This document shows, in pieces, positions 23,553-36,457 of a stretch of 64,000 nt of DNA. Numbering within the stretch: position 1 is the stretch's first letter; the number at the start of each line of letters is the position of its first letter. Source of the stretch: Apostichopus japonicus (taxonomy: Eukaryota; Echinodermata; Holothuroidea; Aspidochirotida; Stichopodidae); contig NC_092576.1 in NCBI RefSeq assembly GCF_037975245.1, positions 37,104,611 to 37,168,610 on the forward strand. Reading direction: 5' to 3'. Position numbers and translations under genes: made by a program. The notes beneath the pieces were generated by a model. The model was not told the DNA's origin. It saw only the letters and a list, made by a program, of their open reading frames with translations, and ran no database searches.

Positions 23553-25828
23553 CGATTAGAAATCTTATAGGAAACATGCCAAATGGAAACCCAGTGAATC
23601 CATATCGATGTGGATCATATATATGATTGTACGTTCTTACACTAATACACAAGAGATGTACAGACATTATGATAATAATCATGAGTGACAACTTGCTATA
23701 CGGTCACAGGTCACAGAAACGACCACGAAGAGTCATTTACCTCATGCAGCGCATGTGTTGGATGAAGTTTTAGCCACCGCCAAATATGATTTGGATAAAT
23801 AATCTCACGCATCATTTTCAATTTATAGCCACACACAAAAAAAAAAACTATGCCACAAAATATTGGGGGGATATTAGATACTATATCCTCCCCACCTAAC
23901 ATATTGGGGAACATGTCCCCCCGCCCCCCCCCCATGATAGCCGCCCATGGGTGCATACCCCCGACCCTTCCACCTGCCAATGATCAATATAGACCTAAGT
24001 TACTAGTTATACTTAAGATTTTTGCTAGATGGGGGGTGGAGGGCGCACCCATACCCCTAACATTGGAGTAGGATTTACAGATCTCAAGGTTGAACCCTTC
24101 CTTTATAAAATCATTGATTCGCCACTAGTCGTACTCCAACTTGCGTAAAGTTTCAGACCCATAAGATAACCTTTCGGGAGAGGAGAGGATCCCACCCCAC
24201 CCCCACCATCTGTTAACCTTCCATCTAATCCTGTGCGCTACGTACAACTGGTTGTAAATGTCGCGTCGTTCGAACAAACACACTATTACCAAAGATGGTG
24301 TTATTAATATTAGATGTATTACTGTGACAAAGCACTGATAACTCGACCCTAAGGTCAAGAAATGAAAAAAAAATGTATAGTTTTACTGATGTAGCATTCA
24401 GGGAAGGGGGGAGGGGTGAAGACGGTGTAATATCATTTTCTAACTCATATCCTTCGCCGTTTCACCTCCCCATCCTCTACCTAACCACGACAATCTTGAT
24501 TGTGGGAACACACGGACACGTAGTCGTAACAAGGCAAAGAAACGCCCGCAGTAAATACTACGACCCCGGATGTCTTGTAGACCAACTTTTTGGTCATTGA
24601 TTTTTCCTATATTTCTTACACATACGTACATCTTATGCATATAAATACACAGGCTACATACATAATATATACATACGTGACTAACACGTAAATATACATA
24701 GACTATATACAGAGGAAGCTGGGAAGTTATTAAACTGTTCATCGTAGCCATAGAGACAAGGGAGGTGGGGGGGGGGGGGTTAGAAAGGACCATCATGACC
24801 ATATCTCAGCCGTCTTCTACTATCGGTTTGCGCTTAGCTTAAGCAAGGAATTTTTTCTCCGAAAAAAACTTCCCAGATTGCCGGAAAAGGCACTTCACAG
24901 GCCTTGTAAATTGCATCTTAACATTCGTTACTTGTTTTACATGCCAAAAGGGGGATACTGTTGAACGGTCAATGAGCTGAGTGTAATTTAGTAAATTAGT
25001 TTGTTGAAAAGGCCCTGGTACATACTTATATTCGCAGTGATTCAACGTTCTCAGTTACATCATTGGAACACTGATTAATAGGGGTTAATAATGAAGCTGG
25101 TAGGCCTAGATAAAACACATGCATAAATGTAATAAACATAGTTATGAACCGTAGTTTCACATTAGACTGCCACACTGTTCACGTAATTTGAATCTTAGGA
25201 ATTCTCTGCGTTTATTGTTATTCTTACAAAGATCGTGAAAACCAAATGCGTGATGAAGCGGTTATATTAAACCTTGTGTTCTTTTCGAACGCCATTCCTG
25301 AAATACGAGACTAGAATCTTGATTTTGCACTCTAATGACTATAACGAAATCAGAAGAAATGTTATGAACATTTCTAAAACCACTGAAATAGCGCATACTG
25401 TCCAGGCGTTCATATTATCGTAGAATTATAGTTTATGAAGTGGATAGCTCCACCCCCTCCCCGCCCTACGGCCCTTCTACATGCCTTTCGACAGTATTTA
25501 TTTTGACGAAGTTTGGTGTGATGATGTGGACTTTCCTATCACTATACAATTTCGCAATGTTAGAAAGTTGCACAATTCGCACAGTAATTGACACGATACT
25601 GACATGCTATTATCAGATCTCAGAGTCTAGAAAGTTATCATTTAGTCGATAGTTTTCTTGTGAAATTTTCCATGTCATTACCTCTTTCTAGCCAATCCAT
25701 TTACCGGCCCTAACATTTATATGAAAATGCATCATTCTTGTGTTACGACTGCACGTTTTAGAAAACATGCTCTTGGTCGTTATTTCAAGATGTAACTTGT
25801 ATCACATTAGGATCATTATGTATATATC
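23553..25828. other. Unassigned spacer with low-complexity tracts
   Basis: Contains poly-C/poly-G-rich stretches at about 23865-23950, 24180-24205 and 24765-24780, plus the diverged repeat 25260-25440 (related to 12244-12420). The composition at 23860-24140 resembles the interiors of the TIR elements nearby, but no matching ends were found. No exon supported. Confidence 0.4.
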
Positions 25829-26190
25829 CAGTGGCGGAGCGTCCATACAGTCGGGGGGGGGGGGAGGACGGACTCAAATGGACTGCTGGCGCCCTTTTCA
25901 GCTTTTTACCACTTTTAACTTATTCGCGATTATTGCCTTTTTATTGCGCTCTCATCTACCTATTGACATTTGTCACATTTTTTTGGCGATGACACCTATT
26001 TATTCTTCGTTTATCTGCAAATTAGCAAGGCCCGGAGAGGGTCATTTCCGGCGATCTAGAGAGTATCTTTACTCAAAAATTTCTTTACGCTTCGCGCCAA
26101 CTCGTGGTGGCGCTCCGCTTAGATAGTGTCGGAAGCGCCCCTACAGACCATTCTCGCCCCCCTTGACCAATACCCCTAGCTCCGCCACTG
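25829..26190. mobile_element. Short TIR element, 362 bp
   Basis: The left end is CAGTGGCGGAGCG and the right end GCTCCGCCACTG, inverted complements over 12 bp. Flanks TATATATC and TGTATATT match at 6 of 8 positions, a plausible aged 8-bp duplication. A poly-G run is just inside the left end, as in the element at 15456. hAT-like, non-autonomous. Confidence 0.75.
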
Positions 26191-27650
26191 TGTATATTCA
26201 TGTAACTAAACTACAGCATGCAGCAAGAACCACTTACTGCAAGTTCACGTTCCCATAATTATTTACCCTTTCGGCGTCCTACATAGAACTACTTCGATGA
26301 TCAAAAACATTGTTTTATTACGTCATAGACCGATGTTTACGTTTTTCTTGGTCTGGTGCAATTGTACGTTATCACGATACAATGGAAGAGACCCCACGAT
26401 AAGCTTGAGTAGTGGTTTGTGAAGCTTGTAAATATACATTCGTAATGTTTAAGCTTCATCTTTAATGTTCAACACATCTTCGCCTTTGCAGAGGATTTCC
26501 TGGCCTAACTTTTAGTAAAAGTAAATGTTAACCCTTCCATTCGCCTACTGACTATGCCTGGCCTTGCCTTGATCCAGCCTAGCCTAGGCCGATACAGTGA
26601 TAGTAGCATGTGTAGGCTACAGTAACTAGTCTGGCGAGTAGCTAGGATATGCACAGGAGTAACTTAAACTGATAGTGCATTTACAGTACTAAAGAATAGG
26701 CTGAATTAGCATAGCCTTTGTAGCGTTACTTCAAGTTGAACATTTGGCTAGTGTTTATAATAAGGAAGTCTACTATTACAGTTCCTAGTTCAAGTAGAAA
26801 CATTCAAAATCAAATGTAAACAAAATTGGTGGTCCTAACTAAGTTAGGCCTCGCAGTAGCAGTGTATGCCTATCCTGTGCTGGAACTAGAGTATTTTATT
26901 TAACCTTTGCTTGGATTTATGTTCACAGTGATGGTTCAGCTGGTTGGAGCACATGCTCTCCTAATGTATGACCCACAGTAATTTACATGTTAGAGAAAAG
27001 ACAAGGTTCAGTGTTGGACTAATCCAAAGTGGAAATGCTGGAATTTCAGCCTCAACTTACTCTACCTAGCGCCCTAACTTCAGAAATGCCATGTTATTAA
27101 CACTGCAGTCTAAAGCATCTGTTTTGGTGTTTATGGATGTAAGAAAGTGATTTTCTTATGTTTTTATAAGGAACTCTTGAAACTTAAATTTCGTCGGAGG
27201 ATTTTAATTCTAGACTACTTCATCAGTAATCAATAATTGGTTGACCACGTATAACAGTGCAGTTATACCTGTCAATCCAGCTTTGCTAAACTGCTACAGT
27301 AGGCTATCTATGCTCATTGCATTACTTATACTGGCCAATTTTGTTCACTAGTCAGAGGGTAACACATCTACTGTAATTTAGCGAGACTGGTTCAATACTT
27401 TCGTAAACCTGGAAACCAAACATTGCTGATACTATCAGTTCGCAGACTTTACTCAACAATCTCCTTGCTTTAAGCCAGTTTGTCTTAATTGCACATTGAC
27501 TGAAAGATTAATATTGTACTTTAAGATGTGTCCCAGCTCTTAGAATGGGGGAAGGGGTTGGGAGAATGGCTTCAAAATAAATAACTGTATACTGCACTGT
27601 CTGCACAGCAACATGGTTGGCAAAATATTGATAATGTTACTTACCATCAG
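26191..27650. other. Region upstream of ATG101
   Basis: No coding exon recognised. Because ATG101 exon 1 begins with a splice acceptor, at least one untranslated first exon and the promoter should lie upstream, probably here, but I cannot place them. Confidence 0.35.
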
Positions 27651-27655
27651 CTTAC

Positions 27656-28460
27656 TGATGGGATGACTCTTATATGTACCTGTATCTTTATGAGAAGTAG
27701 AAAAGTGTTTTTAGTATAGATGTGTAGGGTATAGGATCATAATGACTCACAAAGTATGCTGTAGGCCACTGGTGGGATGACTATAGCTATGTACCTGTGT
27801 CTTCATGAGAAGTAGAAGAGTGTTTTTAGTATAGATGTGTAGGGTATGGGATCATAATGACTCACAAAGTATGCTGTAGGCCACTGGTGGGATGACTATA
27901 GCTATGTACCTGTGTCTTTATGAGAAGTAGAAGAGTGTTTTTAGTATAGATGTGTAAGGTATAGGATCATAATGACTCACAAAGTATGCTGTAGGCCACT
28001 GGTGGGATGACTATAGCTATGTACCTGTGTCTTCATGAGAAGTAGAAGAGTGTTTTTAGTATAGATGTGTAGGGTATGGGATCATAATGACTCACAAAGT
28101 ATGCTGTAGGCCACTGGTGGGATGACTATAGCTATGTACCTGTGTCTTCATGAGAAGTAGAAGAGTGTTTTTAGTATAGATGTGTAGGGTATGGGATCAT
28201 AATGACTCACAAAGTATGCTGTAGGCCACTGGTGGGATGACTATAGCTATGTACCTGTGTCTTCATGAGAAGTAGAAGAGTGTTTTTAGTATAGATGTGT
28301 AGGGTATGGGATCATAATGACTCACAAAGTATGCTGTAGGCTACTGGTGGGATGACTCTTGATATGTACCTGTATCTTTATGAGAAGTAGAAGAGTGTTT
28401 TCAGGATAGATGTGTAGGGTATGGGATCATAGCAACTCATAAGGTTTGTTGTAGGCCACT
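27656..28460. repeat. 115-bp tandem repeat, ~7 units
   Basis: Units start GGTGGGATGACTATAGC at 27771 and 27886, which fixes a 115-bp period. Internal units are nearly identical; the first and last are diverged (GATGACTCTTATATG). Phrases include GAAGAGTGTTTTTAGTATAG and AATGACTCACAAAGTATGC. It lies 5' of the ATG101 coding start. Confidence 0.93.
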
Positions 28461-28681
28461 GATAAGTACATTTGGAATGTACTACAATCATGGTTGCTGT
28501 CAATAATGTTGGTTAAAATTGATCCTTTCAAATGAAGTTTACAGTAAATCTCATTAATGTATTCTCTTCTTATTTGAGAGCCGTGTTAATTACAGTACTT
28601 ACTTTTATGTCATCCCTATATATTTTTGACCATGTTTATATCTGCAAGTATAATTTATTACTTCCAATTTTTTTATTGCAG

Positions 28682-28766
28682 CACAGTTAACTCAGACATA
28701 CAGGGCGAGCAGTGGAGAAGAAAACTTAATAGAAGGATGAATGCCAGATCTCAAGTCTTTGAACTA
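28682..28766 (+). CDS. ATG101: ATG101 exon with start codon (right copy)
   Basis: Acceptor TTTTTTATTGCAG at 28681, 55 nt of 5' UTR, then ATG at 28737 and ten codons, MNARSQVFEL, to donor GTAAGA. Known ATG101 begins MNCRSEVLEV, so both start and frame are secure. Phase 0 joins to exon 2. The acceptor before the ATG shows that an upstream non-coding exon exists. Confidence 0.9.
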
Positions 28767-29475
28767 GTAAGAGAACAATATATTGATTTAATTGGTTGTT
28801 ATTAAACCTACTTAGGAGTTACAGTACTACTTAGTGATATAAATAACACAATAAACAGTACCATGATACTGTTGACTGTAAGTCATTTCAAAGCATTGCA
28901 GGTATGAGAGTTAACACATTGACATTAGTAAGTTTGAATGTGCGCAGAGTTTTTTAATTGCTTAAAGTAAAAAAAAATGATTCCTTTCTGGATGTACTGT
29001 ACTGTACATCATCTGCGATTGTTCAGGCCCTCCCTCCCTGGAACTGACTTTTCATTTTTAATACCTCCCTGCCATAAGTTACACTGTCCTCAATTAACAT
29101 GTATGTGAACGTGATGTACAAAAAGCACCTTGAATGTTGCTTGATAGTTCTGTAATTTTCAGCAAATGTCGATAGACCATGAAATTATGTTTTTGAGGAT
29201 GCAGTCATACTATACTGTTATGTAATAATGTTAAGGAGGGAACAGTGGGAGTTCTGTATCATCACATTGAACCAATGGTTATACTGTATGTTCCTTTCTG
29301 TCAGTGTGAGACACTGCACTGGTCCAAAAGACACATTGTTGGTAATTTGTTAGCCCATCCTTCTCACCTTAATCAAGCTGATAATATGTTACGAGTCCAA
29401 CAATTTATTGTTTTGCATTGATTTTCATTTTATTGTGGATCTTGTTCTCATTCATTTCTTCTCTTTTTTTTTCAG

Positions 29476-29553
29476 ACTGTTGAGAGCAAGCAGCTAGAGG
29501 AGGTTGTCAACAGCATATTTCATACCATACTTTTCCACAGAACCACAGGAAAG
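29476..29553 (+). CDS. ATG101: ATG101 exon 2 (right copy)
   Basis: A 78-nt exon of 26 codons, phase 0 at both ends, acceptor CTTTTTTTTTCAG and donor GTACAG. It reads TVESKQLEEVVNSIFHTI and ends LFHRTTGK; the known protein has SVEGRQVEEAMLAVLHTV...HRSTGK, then FHYK, which is exactly where exon 3 (1116-1199) begins. The last 18 nt plus donor are the seed motif of the minisatellite that starts immediately afterwards. In this copy exons 3-4 are missing downstream, so as assembled it cannot make ATG101. Confidence 0.92.
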
Positions 29554-31310
29554 GTACAGGAACACTTCCAATTTTACCATTTCTGTGTGTAACACTCTTA
29601 CTGTACTGAAGACATGTAGTGAGATGTCTGTACATGGACTCATATTACAGTAATTTTGCCTGTACTGAGTTACACACATTGTTAATAACACAGAACCACA
29701 GGAAAGGTACAGGAAAACTTCCAATTTTCCATTTCTGTGTATACTTGTTATTAATGTACTGTAGACATGTAGTGAGATGTCTGTCCATGGACTCATATTA
29801 CAGTAATTTTGCCTGTACTGAGTTACACACATTGTTAATAACACAGAACCACAGGAAAGGTACAGGAACACTTCCAATTATCCATTTCTGTGTATACTTG
29901 TTATTACTGTACTGTAGACATGTAGTGAGATGTCTGTCCATGGACTCATATTACAGTAATTTTGCCTGTACTGAGTTACACACATTGTTAATAACACAGA
30001 ACCACAGGAAAGGTACAGGAACACTTCCAATTATCCATTTCTGTGTATACTTGTTATTACTGTACTGTAGACATGTAGTGAGATGTCTGTCCATGGACTC
30101 ATATTACAGTAATTTTGCCTGTACTGAGTTACACACATTGTTAATAACACAGAACCACAGGAAAGGTACAGGAAAACTTCCAAGTTTCCAATTATGTGTA
30201 TACTTGTTATTACTGTACTGTAGACATGTAGTGAGATGTCTGTACATGTACTCATATTACAGCAATGTTGCCTGTACTGATTTACACACATTGTAAATAA
30301 CACAGAACCACAGGAAAGGTACAGGAACACTTCCAATTTTCCAATTCTGTGTATAACTTGTTATTACTGTACTGTAGACATGTAGTGAGATGTCTGTACA
30401 TGTTTGTACCCATATTACAACAATGTTGCCTGTACTGAGTGATACACTTTGTAAATAACACAGAACCACAGGAAAGGTACAGGAACACTTTCCAATTATC
30501 CATTTCTTTGTATAACTTTTTATTACTGTACTGTACTGTAGACATGTAGTGAGATATCTGTACATGTACTCATATTACAGTAATGTTGCCTGTACAGTGT
30601 ACTGAGTTACACACATTGTAAATAACACAGAACCACAGGAAAGGTACAGGAACACTTCCAATTTTACCATTTCTGTGTGTAACTTGTTATTACTGTACTG
30701 TAGACATGTAGTGAGATGTCTATCCATGGACTCATATTACAACAATGTTGCCTGTACTGAGTTACACACATTGTAAATAACACAGAACCACAGGAAAGGT
30801 ACAGGAACACTTCCAATTTTCCAATTCTGTGTATAACTTGTTATTACCGTACTGTAGACATGTAGTGAGATGTCTGTACATGTATGTACCCATATTACAA
30901 CAATGTTGCCTGTACTGAGTGATACACTTTGTAAATAACACAGAACCACAGGAAAGGTACAGGAACACTTTCCAATTATCCATTTCTGTGTATACTTGTT
31001 ATTACTGTACTGTAGACATGTAGTGAAATGTCTGTCCATGGACTCATATTACAGCAATGTTGCCTGTACTGAGTTACACACATTGTAAATAACACAGAAC
31101 CACAGGAAAGGTACAGGAACACTTCCAATTTTCCAATTCTGTGTGTAACTTGTTATTACTGTACTGTAGACATGTACAGTAGTGAGATGTCTGAACATGT
31201 ACTCATATTACAGCAATGTTGCCTGTACTGAGTGATACACTTTGTAAATAACACAGAACCACAGGTAAGGTACAGGAACACTTCCAATTATCCATTTCTG
31301 TGAGTAACTT
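29536..31310. repeat. Minisatellite, ~154-bp unit, right array, ~12 units
   Basis: Direct repeats of 152-162 bp, each with AACACAGAACCACAGGAAAG|GTACAGG. The first unit is the real end of ATG101 exon 2; all later units repeat the exon end and its donor inside intron 2. Open frames up to 225 codons on either strand come from unit lengths near a multiple of three and are not genes. A direct relative of the array at 1-1060. Confidence 0.93.
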
Positions 31311-31319
31311 GCTAATGCC

Positions 31320-34300
31320 AATGCCAACATCACTGGTGAAACTCCATCAAATTTAAATAACCAATATAAATCAAAACCTAAAGGTAAAAAGTCTCAATCA
31401 ATGGATTTAAAGGAAACAACATCATGACCAGTCTTGGCGAGACCGTCTGACATGACTTTATAACAGTTAGCCGCTGGTCAGTGGTAATTTGTCACATCCA
31501 CACATCCAAATTTGCACAATTCAAACAGTCACTCTACAGTGTGCCATATTTATGTGTTCCCCCGGGGGACTTCCCATAGGGTGCAGCTCTACAAACCAGG
31601 GCATGCAACTATATGTACAAGATACCTCTCAGGTCTCAATTGATTTACCTGGGTAAAGAGCAGTGGTGATAAAGAGCCTTGCAAAAAGACACAGCATAAT
31701 GATCTGACCAGGAACTGAACCTGCAATCCAATAGATTGTGATCACAACACAAGACTTAGTGAATTCATAGCAGTGGTACGTTAGCTTAGTATTATATTAT
31801 TTTGGAATTAAGTTGTTTAACTTGTGTATACCTTAGCTAGGTTTGTCTAAGAGAGTAAAAGCAAAGTAATAAGACAAAGAACACTAATGTAGATGTTTGT
31901 TATGAACTCGATGTGCAGAACCATTGATAGACAGGAGTGAACTTGATGTCACTTGGGTCAATTGGGGTTACCAGGGGTCAAATTGTGAAAACTTTGTAAA
32001 CACAATATCTCAAGAAGAAAAGCTTGAGCAGACCTCGTATTTAGTTTGTAGATGTACCACATTAAGAACAAGAAGCCTATTGTTTTAATGGAGGTCAAAG
32101 TTTAATTGGGGTCACCAGAGGTCAAGTTGTGAAAACCTTGTAAATATGGTATCTCAAGAGGGGGATCATGGACAAACCTCCTATTTAGTCTGTAGAAGTA
32201 CCACCTTGACTACCAGGAAACTTTTGTTTCTGGTTGAGGTCAAAGTTCATTTGGGGTCACAGGGGGTCAAATTTTGAAAACCTTGTAAACATGATATTTC
32301 AAGAATGAAAGCTTGGGCAGACCTCATATTTGGTTTGTTGATGTACCATATCAAATTTAAGGAGCCTATTATTGCTTTTGGTGGTGTGTTCATTAGAGCT
32401 GACAGACATGAGTAATGCCTAGAGGTGCGCCTGTAGTGCCTATATTTGCACGTGTGTTCATTAGAGTTGGCAGGTATGAGTAATGCCTATAGGTGCCCCT
32501 GTTGTGCCTATATTTGCATGTGTGTCTATTAGAGCTGACAGGTATGAGTAATGCCTAGAGGTGCCCCTGTTGTGCCTATATTTGCACGTGTGTTCATTAG
32601 AGTTGGCAGGTATGAGTAATGCCTAGAGGTGCCCCTGTAGTGCCTATATGTGCATGTGTGTCTATTAGAGCTGACAGGTATGAGTAATGCCTAGAGGTGC
32701 CCCTGTAGTGCCTATATTTGCACGTGTGTCCATTAGAGCTGACAGGTATGAGTAATGCCTAGAGGTGCCCCTGTAGTGCCTATATTTGCACGTGTGTTCA
32801 TTAGAGCTGGTAGGTATGAGTAATGCCTAGAGGTGCGCCTGTAGTGCCTATATTTGCACGTGTGTTCATTAGAGTTGGCAGGTATGAGTAATGCCTATAG
32901 GTGCCCCTGTAGTGCCTATATTTGCACGTGTGTTCATTAGAGCTGGTAGGTATGAGTAATGCCTAGAGGTGCGCCTGTTGTGCCTATATTTGCACGTGTG
33001 TTCATTAGAGTTGGCAGGTATGAGTAATGCCTAGAGGTGCCCCTGTAGTGCCTATATGTGCATGTGTGTCTATTAGAGCTGACAGGTATGAGTAATGCCT
33101 AGAGGTGCGCCTGTAGTGCCTATATTTGCACGTGTGTTCATTGGAGTTGGCAGGTATGAGTAATGCCTAGAGGTGCCCCTGTAGTGCCTATATGTGCATG
33201 TGTGTCCATTAGAGCTGACAGGTATGAGTAATGCCTAGAGGTGCCCCTGTAGTGCCTATATTTGCACGTGTGTTCATTAGAGCTGACAGGTATGAGTAAT
33301 GCCTAGAGGTGCGCCTGTAGTGCCTATATTTGCACGTGTGTTCATTAGAGCTGACAGGTATGAGTAATGCCTAGAGGTGTGCCTGTAGTGCCTATATTTG
33401 CACGTGTGATCATTAGAGCTGACAGGTATGAGTAATGCCTAGAGGTGCGCCTGTAGTGCCTATATTTGCACGTGTGTCTATTAGAGCTGACAGGTATGAG
33501 TAATGCCTAGAGGTGCGCCTGTAGTGCCTATATTTGCACGTGTGTCTATTAGAGCTGACAGGTATGAGTAATGCCTAGAGGTGCCCCTGTAGTGCCTATA
33601 TGTGCATGTGTGTCTATTAGAGCTGACAGGTATGAGTAATGCCTAGAGGTGCGCCTGTAGTGCCTATATTTGCACGTGTGTTCATTAGAGCTGACATGTA
33701 TTAGTATTGCCAAGAGGTGCCCATGGAGTGCATCTATTTGCATGTGTGTTCATTAGAACTGACAGGTATGAGTAATGCCTAGAGGTGCGCCTGTAGTGAC
33801 TGTATTTGCATGTGTGTCCACTAGACATCCTTAAAAATAAGTGAAAATACTTGCAAAACACCCTCAATCATATGTTTAAGGCACTAAACAAGATCATCAA
33901 AAACTTAAAGCCTATAAACCGGCAAATCTACTTGAGCATATAATTACAATGAATATGCCTTCTGCCTTCATACCCACTAGTGGATATATAACTGCAACAG
34001 CAATTGCAAAACTTGGTAAATTACCTTTAAATATAAACACTATTGGATCTTGTGTTTTTGTTACAGGTGGCTGAAACAGTATGTATGCGATCGGGTCAAT
34101 GCAGGACATTGTCAGTAACATTGCCACAGCAGAGTGGGTACCTCGTTTGCACCAAGATGAGGAAGATGGTACAATCATCAAGAGAAACCATGGGTTAGTG
34201 TAGATTTCTTGAAAGAAAAGATCGTTCAACAGCTTTATGGACTAGAAAGTTACTGTGAGAATATCTTGATAACAAGGCAGGCCAGGCAATACCACTCTCC

Positions 34301-35782
34301 CGGGAGGAGAACTTATCCAAGAAAAAAAAATTCCCTTCCCGGTAGCTGGACTGTTTCACAGAAGTAAACTTCTGGAGTTTTACTCACAAGACCTCTAGCC
34401 ACCAAGTTCCTAAACTACCCCCCCCCCCCTCTACCAGAGCCAAAACCTCCTGCCAGTTTAAACAAAATGAGCTTATTTAAGGAGAATGTTAAATCATTCT
34501 GAGCATATGATTTATTAATTAGATACTAAATGAGGAGATTCTTAATAAGGGAGTCAAGGAGGTTTTCTTTAATAATTTTGTTGTTGTTGCAATGAGAGAA
34601 GATGAACTGTTTATACTCGGCACTGACTTCCTTTAGTATATTATTTTTAACAGTGTTTTGCATTGGCATTAAGTGTTGGTATTCTTACCATTTTCTGCTG
34701 TAGGAATAGCACTATACATAACATTAAAACAACAAAACTTAAAAGAAACCTAACAGACTCTTACAAAATTTTAGTGTGCAGAAATGCCACTATATATAAT
34801 AGTATAAACAATAAAAAATAAAAAAAATAAACATATCCTAGAATCATACTAAATTGTTGACTGTTGGAATACCACTCACTATACATGCAATTAAAAGCAA
34901 TAAGTTATGACACTTTAAAAAATGTCATGCGCTATGAATTCAGCTGGTGATTAAGTGTCTGCTCATTGAAATTGACCAATAATAAGTACTTTTTTATGTT
35001 TCTTTTGGCATAGACTAAAAGCTTTTCAAGTGGACATATTTAATTCCCGCCGATGAGATCTGGTTTAAAGTTGGAGGTGACAAGCAAGGATGGAGGAAAC
35101 TTTTGGCAGATTTTCCAAAATAGCTGATTTCACCACAATGCTGTTGTGGTCACCATATTTCCAGCTGATGACTTCAGAGCTAACCTCAAGGGATACAACA
35201 ACACTTTGAGCAACTCATGGAGTTACCCAAAGTTGAGTGGAAGTAAGTAGTTAACCAAATGTAAGTTTACATTTCGTCATTAAGAAAAGGTACTAAACTT
35301 TGACTAAAAAGTGGCAATCTTACAAGCCTCTATCGGCAAGGAACTAATAGCTTCATTATCTATGTTTACATTTACGGAGAGGAGATACTACAAATCTTCA
35401 TGTTTGGGGTCTACGGATATCTTCGTCTTGTTTCTGGAATTACAGGAGCCAGTGGTAAATTCATTATTAGTTATGTAGGTTATTAGTTTTCAGACCAAAT
35501 GTGTCAAGGTCTGGGACGGCAATTGTTTTTTATTTCTCTTAGTGGCGAGTAAAATTTATGAAGGGTCTTTGTTCAACAGTTTTCCAATTGGCTTTCCTTT
35601 TATTTTTGAATGGGCCAGAATTGTATCTGGGTTCCCATTGACCCCCCTCCCCCCACCCCCCTTCATGGCTAATCTACAGAAACCCAAATATACTGGATTG
35701 AATGCTTCACCATCAAAATAATGGCAGTTTGCTCTCTGTTGCTCAAGGCATTTAAATAACTGGGCAATTATCCTTATCTTTT

Positions 35783-35852
<70 letters not shown>

Positions 35853-36457
35853 TTACTGTAGGCCTTCACGGTTGCCAATACTGTATCACTATCAAAGAGG
35901 AAATGAGGGTTCCATTGGAAGAGAGAGGTCGATGTCTTCTGAGATCACTGTACAATCTGAACTTCTGAAGTAAAATCTGTAACCATACCGCCAACATGGT
36001 GAGAGACCATCAACAGCAAAGGATTACTTCAATGTCATAGGTGATCATCTTTTTGAAGTTCCATTAGATCAGGTGAAGTAATAGCACCATTTTGGTTCCT
36101 TGCCTTAGCAAAAGGAAATCGGGTTTGTGTGTGTATGTGTGTGAGTCTCTGTGTGTGCATCTGTGACACTTGCTTGGGGACACTGTAACTCAACAAAGAA
36201 AAGTTGTACTAAACTCAGACTAGATATATAGATCCGCCATAGTGAGAAGGTGTACCGTATTGTTTCTGGTGCCTGTGAAGGTCACCAAAGGTTAGTTAGA
36301 AGCCAAAAATCAAATATTAAAAAAAAAGCAATAAATCCCATTGAAAGGGTCAAGTTTGAATTTTGGGAGTAATTGTGAATGGGGTAAGGGATCGTTTCCA
36401 AACATAATGGTTATATTATCCAAGATTAACAAAGTTCAATTAAGGGTCACAAACTAG
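31320..36457. repeat. Segmental duplication, right copy
   Basis: Matches about 2160-6833 in the same order and orientation. The junction with the minisatellite (about 31310) skips the left-copy stretch containing ATG101 exons 3 and 4 (about 1.1 kb). It contains SINE-like pieces (31380-31770), ~145-bp repeats (31955-32385), the 68-bp satellite and family P exons. Confidence 0.9.
32385..33825. repeat. 68-bp satellite, ~21 copies (right)
   Basis: Same 68-bp unit and flanks as at 3240-4275, but about six units longer and with more frequent TTAGAGTTGGCAGG variants. Both arrays end in the same diverged terminal units followed by CATCCTTAAAAATAAGTG, so they share ancestry and later changed in length. 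Confidence 0.92.

Noticed and set aside
29619-30296. 225-codon plus-strand open frame
   Set aside because: Also minisatellite read-through (153-bp units are a multiple of three); it lies inside ATG101 intron 2.
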